Positions 1-4,835 of a stretch of 5,776 bases of DNA are shown here, piece by piece (position 1 is the first letter of the stretch; every line of letters starts with the position of its first letter). This DNA is from Candidatus Aminicenantota bacterium (GTDB lineage Bacteria; Acidobacteriota; Aminicenantia; UBA2199). A program made the position numbers and the translations under genes. Under the pieces are notes generated by a model. The model searched no databases. It saw only the letters and a list, made by a program, of their open reading frames with translations, and was not told the DNA's origin. The stretch lies in assembly GCA_020355945.1 (NCBI GenBank), contig CP070627.1, positions 5,110,149 through 5,115,924 on the forward strand. The letters are read 5' to 3'.

Positions 1-1163
1 AGCGGGCCAAAGAGCTTCCCTCATCCAATATCATTGTATTTGACCTCCACGGTGAATATAAAAGCTTGAATTATGCCAAACATTTACAAATAGCCGGACC
101 CGACGACCTGGGCAATCATGATCCCTCTGTCCTTTTTTTGCCCTATTGGCTTCTTAATGCCGAAGAGATGCAGTCCATGTTTGTAGACAGGAGTGAATTT
201 AGCGCCCACAACCAGGTCATGGTCTTCCAGGAAGCAGTAACAGCAGCCAAAAAAGAAGTTTTGAAAAAAGAAAACAAGACGGAAGTATTGAATTCCTTTA
301 CCATTGACAGCCCGGTTCCCTTTTTGCTGGATTCGGTTATTTCAAGAATTGATGATCTTAATACGGAAATGGTCCAGGGTGCTAGAGGTGGCTTAAAGCA
401 AGGAGATTTCTTTGGTCAATTCAGTCGCTTCTTAGTCAGGATAAACAGCAAAATAAACGACAAACGATATGGATTTTTATTCCAGTCATCAAAAGAACTT
501 CATCAATATAACGCACTTTATCAAATCGCAGAAATGTTAATGGGATTTACAGAGAGAGGGAAAAAGAAAAACCAGGTCAAAGTGGTTGATTTCTCCGAAG
601 TACCTGCGGAAATCCTGCCGGTGATTGTAGGACTGGTGGCACGATTGGTCTACCAGGTACAGTTCTGGATGGAGAGTGATAAAAGACAGCCTATTGTATT
701 TGTCTGCGATGAGGCCCACCTTTATCTTCCTCAAAAAGCGGACGCCAATCCTTTGGAAAAACGGGCCCTGGAAAATTTTGAAAAAATTGCCAAAGAGGGT
801 AGAAAGTATGGCGTGGGACTCCTGGTGGTGAGTCAACGTCCATCGGATGTCAGTGAAACGATTCTCAGCCAGTGTAATAATTTTATCGCCTTGCGTCTCA
901 CCAATGACAGGGATCAAAGCGTAGTTAAAAAATTATTACCGGACAGCATGGAGGGCTTCACTGAACTGCTTCCCATTCTTGATATCGGGGAGGCCTTGAT
1001 CGTGGGTGATTCGGTTCTTTTACCCACCCGGGTAAAATTGTCGCCGCCACAACAAAAACCCTTAAGCGCCACTGTTGATTTCTGGGATGAGTGGAGCAAA
1101 GAAGATAAAAAATCAGATATCATCCAGGCGGTTGAAAATATGAGAAAACAAAGCCGCCATTAA
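1..1163 (+). CDS. HerA/DUF87-family DNA translocase ATPase, 5' partial
   Basis: The frame is open from the left edge (first full codon at 3) to TAA at 1161-1163, giving 386 visible residues. The motif FDLHGEY at residues 13-19, before any possible start, is the D-x-HGEY signature that follows the Walker A region in HerA ATPases. Then come VVDFSEVPAEILP (about 194-206), a hydrophobic Walker B VFVCDEAH (232-239, nt 696-719), GRKYG with a possible arginine finger (about 266-270), and SQRPSDVSETILSQCNN (277-293). The C-terminus has the DFWDEW block that I associate with bacterial HerA-like proteins. Roughly 200 residues, including the HAS-barrel and Walker A, are expected off the left edge. HerA proteins form hexameric rings that pump DNA and partner with nucleases such as NurA, or with SIR2 or DUF4297 effectors in defence systems. 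No partner nuclease is visible here. It lies 7 bases upstream of a second ATPase, so an operon is likely. The family call is strong; a role in defence rather than repair is inference. Confidence 0.9.
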   Translation, partial: RAKELPSSNIIVFDLHGEYKSLNYAKHLQIAGPDDLGNHDPSVLFLPYWLLNAEEMQSMFVDRSEFSAHNQVMVFQEAVTAAKKEVLKKENKTEVLNSFTIDSPVPFLLDSVISRIDDLNTEMVQGARGGLKQGDFFGQFSRFLVRINSKINDKRYGFLFQSSKELHQYNALYQIAEMLMGFTERGKKKNQVKVVDFSEVPAEILPVIVGLVARLVYQVQFWMESDKRQPIVFVCDEAHLYLPQKADANPLEKRALENFEKIAKEGRKYGVGLLVVSQRPSDVSETILSQCNNFIALRLTNDRDQSVVKKLLPDSMEGFTELLPILDIGEALIVGDSVLLPTRVKLSPPQQKPLSATVDFWDEWSKEDKKSDIIQAVENMRKQSRH

Positions 1164-1170
1164 AAATGAA

Positions 1171-3069
1171 ATGAAACGAAATCGATACGGGATCAATTTT
1201 GACCTGGGGGTACCTTTACAATCAAAAGAAGACTTTGAGATTCTCTACATAGAATTGAACCCGGACCAAAAACAGCGGTTTGTAGATTGGATAAACGATG
1301 AAAATCAAGATGCAATCATAGTGGCCGGTCAAATCGGGACCGGTAAAACCACGTTTATAGAAAAGGCATTTCAAGAAGCTTCAAGCCAATGTGATATACG
1401 AATCGGATTTGATACGGAAGTAACCACTTATGTCCGTGGTGCTTTTTGGGGTTTTTTCCTGGGAAAAATCATCGAATTCGCTCAAAAACAAAAATGTAAC
1501 CTGGCTGAGTTCCGTTTATCCGAAGACCTTATAAAAATAAATTATGATGATAACGGGCTGGACCAATTGGTAAAAGCGTTATGCGACAGACCCATATCAA
1601 TATCTGATTTCAATGAGAAAAAGAAGTTATATCACAGCATAGACGAAAATATTGAATTCATAAGCAGGCAATTGGGAGACATTATCGAGCAAATAGAAAA
1701 TAAAATTAATAGGCCACTTTTTGTTTTTGCCGAAGGTATTGATAAATTCAGTCATTACACGACTGAATATGTGTCTTTAGTAGATTTACTCAATTTCTTA
1801 AAAAAATATAAAACCTTATACGAAGCCAATTTATTCCATCTTATATTCCATCTTATAGTTCCTAAACAGAAATGGAATGACAGCAGCAAGATCTTGCTTA
1901 CCGGGGTATCGGATGAGAAAATTATTGAGGTATTAAAGAAAAGACTTGGGGTTTACAGCCCCTCCCGGGAAAACATGCTGCCCCTTTTATCCCGGCTTTC
2001 CGGTGGGAATCTGAGGCAGGCATTGAGACTCCTGGTGGAATATGATTATGCGTTGGGAAAAATGCGAAAAGACACAAAGGAAGCTTTAGACCATGCCTGT
2101 CAGAGAGTAAGAGATGACCTATTAAATATCCCGGTAGGGGGGATTGAACCTGAATTATTAAAAGTAGTGAAGAGAGATCAATATATTACTTCCGGAACAT
2201 TAGACGATTTTGGCAGTCGGGAAGGTTCACAAAACGCGATTTACCAAAACCAGATTATAATTATGGGTGAAGCCAATAAAGAGTTAAAATGGCCCGCCAT
2301 AGTGAATCCACTGCTGCTGCCAGCGGTAGAAGCACTTAAAGACCTGCCTGAATCTCCTGAAACAAAACTGCTGAGAGAATGGGCTGAAGCTCATGAAATT
2401 AGTCCTTTCGGCCTGGAAATAGATGTAACAGCTATAGATAAAAATCAAAAATTTTTCGATATTATTAGCAGTTCACAACAATCCTTTGCTTCACTACACA
2501 TTACGGAAATCTTTGAAAGTATGGCCGCCTATTTTCTTAACCCCGAAAGAAAAGACAAGATAATTATCGCTTATGAAAATAGAGAATTGGTTCAAGTGGC
2601 GAATGATTTCATAGTGGGAAAAGCAGGGACTTTTACCACCGGTAGATTTAAACAGGTTACCATCAGCAAGAAGATGAAAATAAATGCAGTGGAAACGATT
2701 TTAAAAGAGTTGAAGAGACCAGGTGAAACCGATGTTTATGACGGTTTCTCATTCTTCTTTGCCAGGAAATTGACAAAAGAAGAACTCATCGTCATGGATC
2801 AAAAGCGCGATGAATGGTTAGAGCACAAAATGATCTGGTGGATTCCCTATGATGATCTTAAAGGATATATTAAGTATTGGACTCAACTGCGGCAGTTGAC
2901 CAGGATTTACCTGCTTGAAGAGGATGTCCTGGGAAACATAACAAAAGATGACATCCAACAAGATTTGGCGCGACTAAAGCACATTCATTTCCCGGAAGAA
3001 CACAAAATCAATACAAAAGAAAAACTGGAAGCTGTTTTAAAAATTCTTGAGAAGAAATCAAATGGATAA
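1171..3069 (+). CDS. Large P-loop ATPase, ORC/Cdc6- or STAND-like, with unassigned C-terminal region
   Basis: This is a 632-residue protein. Walker A is GQIGTGKT at 53-60. A Walker B-like strand, LFVFAEGIDK (183-192), has Glu where the metal-binding Asp normally sits and Asp191 as the second acid. LSGGNLRQALRLL (276-288) resembles the lid or sensor-2 motif of AAA+ and STAND ATPases. Residues about 320-390 look like a winged helix (a run of helices, then an IYQNQIIIMGE hairpin and WPAIVNPLLLPAV). Residues about 410-632 have alternating strands and helices but match no family I know. No membrane segment or signal peptide is seen. The start at 1171 is the first ATG in frame; an earlier ATG at 1166 reads only two codons. 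There is no clear ribosome-binding site, so translational coupling to the HerA gene 7 bases upstream is likely. A plausible role is an ATP-dependent DNA-binding sensor or loader working with the HerA motor. The ATPase call is firm; the role is inference. Confidence 0.85.
   Translation: MKRNRYGINFDLGVPLQSKEDFEILYIELNPDQKQRFVDWINDENQDAIIVAGQIGTGKTTFIEKAFQEASSQCDIRIGFDTEVTTYVRGAFWGFFLGKIIEFAQKQKCNLAEFRLSEDLIKINYDDNGLDQLVKALCDRPISISDFNEKKKLYHSIDENIEFISRQLGDIIEQIENKINRPLFVFAEGIDKFSHYTTEYVSLVDLLNFLKKYKTLYEANLFHLIFHLIVPKQKWNDSSKILLTGVSDEKIIEVLKKRLGVYSPSRENMLPLLSRLSGGNLRQALRLLVEYDYALGKMRKDTKEALDHACQRVRDDLLNIPVGGIEPELLKVVKRDQYITSGTLDDFGSREGSQNAIYQNQIIIMGEANKELKWPAIVNPLLLPAVEALKDLPESPETKLLREWAEAHEISPFGLEIDVTAIDKNQKFFDIISSSQQSFASLHITEIFESMAAYFLNPERKDKIIIAYENRELVQVANDFIVGKAGTFTTGRFKQVTISKKMKINAVETILKELKRPGETDVYDGFSFFFARKLTKEELIVMDQKRDEWLEHKMIWWIPYDDLKGYIKYWTQLRQLTRIYLLEEDVLGNITKDDIQQDLARLKHIHFPEEHKINTKEKLEAVLKILEKKSNG
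1834..1857 (+). repeat. Perfect 12-bp in-frame tandem duplication
   Basis: The unit TTCCATCTTATA occurs twice back to back inside the large ATPase gene. It encodes FHLIFHLI at residues 222-229, so four residues are duplicated without breaking the frame. The duplicated stretch falls just after Walker B, in what looks like the sensor-1 beta-strand (hydrophobic run, then PKQKW). Confidence 0.9.
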
Positions 3070-3736
3070 GTCTGAACGTTTATTTTGCCTTTGGAAATTG
3101 ATGGAGAAGATAGCTTTTCGCCCGGAAAGGAATGAAATAGTGCAGTGGCTTCACTGTTATGGAAAATTCCTGGATCATTTTTGGCAGATTTCCGATTATC
3201 CTTTATATAACATTGTGCCACATCATCAAAAGGTAGATGGCCTGGTCCATTATAGTCCCTTAAGATTAAAATATAGGTTTCAACTGGAGTTTTCTCTAAA
3301 AAAACATGCTATTTATATTGAATTCGATCAATGCCGCTTACAATTTGGCTACGATGTGAATTACTTTAATGAGTTAGATAGCTGCGAAAAAAAGTGGGGC
3401 TTATCCGGACAAAGTAGAAAGATGATAAATAATATTACCGGGGAAGATATTGAAAAAATTTTAGAAGGTAAAGTGGCTCATCCCGCGATTCATCAACATA
3501 TTGAATATAAAGATTTTCCTCGTTGGATTCGCATTGATACCTCTGCCAAAAACCCTTTTCTTTTTCTTTACCAATTCGCGTTCCAGTTATGCGACTGCTA
3601 TAATGATTTTAAAGTCAGTGCTGCCAAAAAAGAAGAATTTAAACGGTTGAAAAATCTTTTTTTTGATCATTTTAAAGATTCCAGCCCTAAAAAGGGATAT
3701 TTTCCCATTTCACCGGGAAAGTTCTTTAATTTATAA
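3062..3736 (+). CDS. Uncharacterised protein, third gene of the HerA operon
   Basis: This is a 224-residue protein that I do not recognise. The ATG at 3062 overlaps the last 8 bases of the ATPase gene, and GAGAAG at 3049-3054 gives a reasonable ribosome-binding site 7 bases upstream, so ATG is preferred over the in-frame TTG at 3047. Residues 1-45 look helical and are rich in aromatics (LFCLWKLMEKIAF, WLHCYGKFLDHFWQ). Residues about 65-100 alternate like paired beta-strands (LKYRFQLEFSL, AIYIEFDQCRLQFGYDV). A histidine cluster, HPAIHQHIEY, lies at 140-149, and a second helical part at about 165-205 ends in a basic stretch. There is no signal peptide, membrane segment or clear nuclease motif. 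The gene is A+T-rich compared with the surface-protein gene at the right end. Overlap with the ATPase implies coupled translation and a shared complex or pathway. It could be an adaptor or an effector; I cannot tell which. Confidence 0.8.
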   Translation: MDKSERLFCLWKLMEKIAFRPERNEIVQWLHCYGKFLDHFWQISDYPLYNIVPHHQKVDGLVHYSPLRLKYRFQLEFSLKKHAIYIEFDQCRLQFGYDVNYFNELDSCEKKWGLSGQSRKMINNITGEDIEKILEGKVAHPAIHQHIEYKDFPRWIRIDTSAKNPFLFLYQFAFQLCDCYNDFKVSAAKKEEFKRLKNLFFDHFKDSSPKKGYFPISPGKFFNL

Positions 3737-3852
3737 AAAAAATGGCCTTTGAAGCATTGGTTAAAATCAGACGGTAATAAGGCGTGAGGATTCTTCTAGT
3801 TGGAATATAGTGGACAGGTATTTTATTTGACTGGCACCATTCGTCATTCTTG

Positions 3853-3936
3853 TGAGGAAATGCAGCACAAACTTGAGGGATGGAAGAATAAGTCTGAGGG
3901 ATGACCAAACAAAATTGAGGAATGGCAGGGTTCTCC
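3853..3936 (+). repeat. Four direct repeats at exact 21-bp period, core TGAGG(A/G)ATG
   Basis: Cores start at 3853 (TGAGGAAATG, one base off), 3874 (TGAGGGATGG), 3895 (TGAGGGATGA) and 3916 (TGAGGAATGG). The roughly 12 bases between cores differ from unit to unit. A fixed period of two helical turns with only the core conserved indicates protein-binding sites on one face of the DNA rather than a simple tandem duplication. No further unit is in phase on either side. Multiple short sites of this kind occur at the ends of IS21- and Tn7-like elements, and iterons of plasmid origins often carry TGAGRG cores. No transposase or Rep gene lies in the window, so this would be a remnant or a solitary site. 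The reverse strand reads a run of IPQ heptads here, which is just the repeat translated. Confidence 0.75.
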
Positions 3937-3977
3937 ACCTATTATTTCGGTTAAACGAGTTTTTCCACCAGGATGTA

Positions 3978-4010
3978 CTAATTGTCTAATTAACTGTTCC
4001 TAATCTGTCC
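3978..4010. repeat. Short CTAAT(n)TGT repeat cluster
   Basis: Three adjacent pieces read CTAATTGT (3978-3985), CTAATTAACTGTTC (3986-3999) and CTAATCTGTCC (4000-4010). The last contains the stop codon of the PIN toxin gene on the minus strand. Such degenerate repeats could be a remnant of a mobile element end or binding sites. They are short and AT-rich, so chance or slippage remains possible. Confidence 0.35.
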
Positions 4011-4446
4011 CCTCAATAGGGAGAACCGAAAAATTCAGCTTTTTGGCTGTTTTTATCATATTCCTATCATAGGTACATATTTTGATTTCTGCACCGCAAT
4101 TATCTTTGAACTCTAAAGCCGTTGCCAGATGTATTGCATCTAAGGCTCTACAAGCTGATAAATCCTCTTTAAGCTTTATATATTCAGCGATATTTTCATC
4201 AAAAATCCTGATGTTGACTTCTTCCAATAAATCATATAATTTTTTCTCTTTCAAGGAAAGCCAATTGCTCTCTAAATTATTCTTATTACCCCTGTAAAAT
4301 CTCCTTAACGTGACCAGGCACTCTGACTCCAATAAAAGTGAACTAACTCTATAATCATAATCTTTCCATATTTTCCCGGATACTTCACTGCTTTCTTCTT
4401 CAAAAATAATACTCAGCAAAAAACTTGAATCGATATAAATCACCAT
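4000..4446 (-). CDS. PIN-domain ribonuclease toxin, VapC-type
   Basis: This is a 148-residue protein with the acidic residues of a PIN domain in order: Asp6 in VIYIDSS, Glu42 in ESECLVTLRR, Asp103 in RALDAIHLATAL and Asp127 in CTYDRNM. These would hold Mg2+ or Mn2+ at the active site. VapC-type toxins are endoribonucleases that cut tRNA or rRNA and stop translation when freed from their antitoxin. Length is typical of the family. The start ATG at 4444-4446 lies 4 bases after the antitoxin stop on the same strand, so the two genes are co-transcribed and translation is probably coupled. The C-terminal tail IEGTD is encoded by DNA that merges with a repeat cluster, so the native end may have been altered. 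The catalytic residues are intact and the toxin is presumably active. The RNA target cannot be read from sequence. Confidence 0.9.
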   Translation of the reverse strand: MVIYIDSSFLLSIIFEEESSEVSGKIWKDYDYRVSSLLLESECLVTLRRFYRGNKNNLESNWLSLKEKKLYDLLEEVNIRIFDENIAEYIKLKEDLSACRALDAIHLATALEFKDNCGAEIKICTYDRNMIKTAKKLNFSVLPIEGTD

Positions 4447-4450
4447 AAGC

Positions 4451-4765
4451 CTAGAATCTGTCTTCTCTAATTTTTTGATAAATGGCTTTCCACTTATCAG
4501 TGGGTACTTTTTTTGTGGGTTTTAGTGTATCCACCAGGCTGAAAGATCGATTGGCTCTACGTATTTTATTTTCACTTTTTAATTTATCCAGGTAAGCCTC
4601 AATTTTTTGTTTTTTGCTGCCATATTCCATTTCTATCTCTGAAGGCTGCCTGATTTCAGCGATAATTTTATTATGGTTGGTGACAACAACAATTTCACCA
4701 TTTTTTACCAGGTTTAGATATTGACTTAAATGGGTTTTTAATTCTCTAATTCCTACGCTTTTCAT
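4451..4765 (-). CDS. Phd/YefM-family antitoxin of the PIN toxin
   Basis: This is a 104-residue protein. The N-terminal half (MKSVGIRELKTHLSQYLNLV, then a VVVTNHNKIIAEI strand) matches the Phd/YefM fold used by many VapB-like antitoxins: a DNA-binding, dimerising domain beginning at the first residue. That supports the ATG at 4763-4765. Residues 45-104 are charged and probably unfolded until they wrap the toxin, ending in KWKAIYQKIREDRF, a likely toxin-binding helix. It neutralises the PIN toxin encoded 4 bases downstream and probably represses the shared promoter together with it. There is no ribosome-binding site, because the promoter -10 box ends only 6 bases before the ATG, so translation from a leaderless mRNA is expected. 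The pair is convergent with the HerA operon. Confidence 0.9.
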   Translation of the reverse strand: MKSVGIRELKTHLSQYLNLVKNGEIVVVTNHNKIIAEIRQPSEIEMEYGSKKQKIEAYLDKLKSENKIRRANRSFSLVDTLKPTKKVPTDKWKAIYQKIREDRF

Positions 4766-4771
4766 GTTATA

Positions 4772-4800
4772 ATTATAGCCACAGTGACTACTTTTGTCAA
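4772..4800 (-). promoter_or_regulatory. Consensus sigma-70 promoter of the toxin-antitoxin operon
   Basis: On the minus strand, TTGACA (4800-4795) and TATAAT (4777-4772) are separated by exactly 17 bases, so both hexamers match the consensus fully. Only six bases (TATAAC) separate the -10 box from the antitoxin ATG. Transcription should therefore start at or within a base or two of the A of the start codon, giving a leaderless message. Confidence 0.85.
4776..4790. promoter_or_regulatory. Probable autoregulatory operator palindrome
   Basis: A 15-bp near-perfect palindrome centred on 4783 reads TAGCCAC-A-GTGACTA on the plus strand, with one mismatch between the 7-bp arms. It lies in the spacer between the -35 and -10 boxes and overlaps the first bases of the -10 box. 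Phd-type antitoxins bind short palindromes at their own promoter, so this is the natural candidate operator. The role is inferred from position and symmetry. Confidence 0.65.
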
Positions 4801-4835
4801 CATTCCAGGTTTATTTTTTATTTTCTTTACCAAAA

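Noticed and set aside
66..68. TTG at 66 as start of the HerA gene
   Set aside because: The frame is open further left and already encodes the HerA motif FDLHGEY before this codon, so the gene starts off the window.
537..1123. Two minus-strand open frames (537-917 and 914-1123)
   Set aside because: They lie wholly opposite the HerA gene, have no domain signs, and their sequence is explained by the strongly supported plus-strand gene.
3047..3061. TTG at 3047 as start of the third operon gene
   Set aside because: The ATG at 3062 has a GAGAAG site at proper distance, and the extra five residues would remove that spacing.
3701..3720. Hairpin TTTCCC/GGGAAA as terminator of the HerA operon
   Set aside because: The stem is only 6 bp plus a weak extension, it lies inside the coding end, and the following T-rich tract is broken by A and G.
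3853..3936. CRISPR array
   Set aside because: Repeats are only about 9 bp with 12-bp intervals, far shorter than CRISPR repeats and spacers, and no cas gene is present.
3726..3938. Minus-strand open frame of 70 residues with IPQ heptads
   Set aside because: The heptad pattern is just the 21-bp DNA repeat in translation, and there is no ribosome-binding site or recognisable domain.
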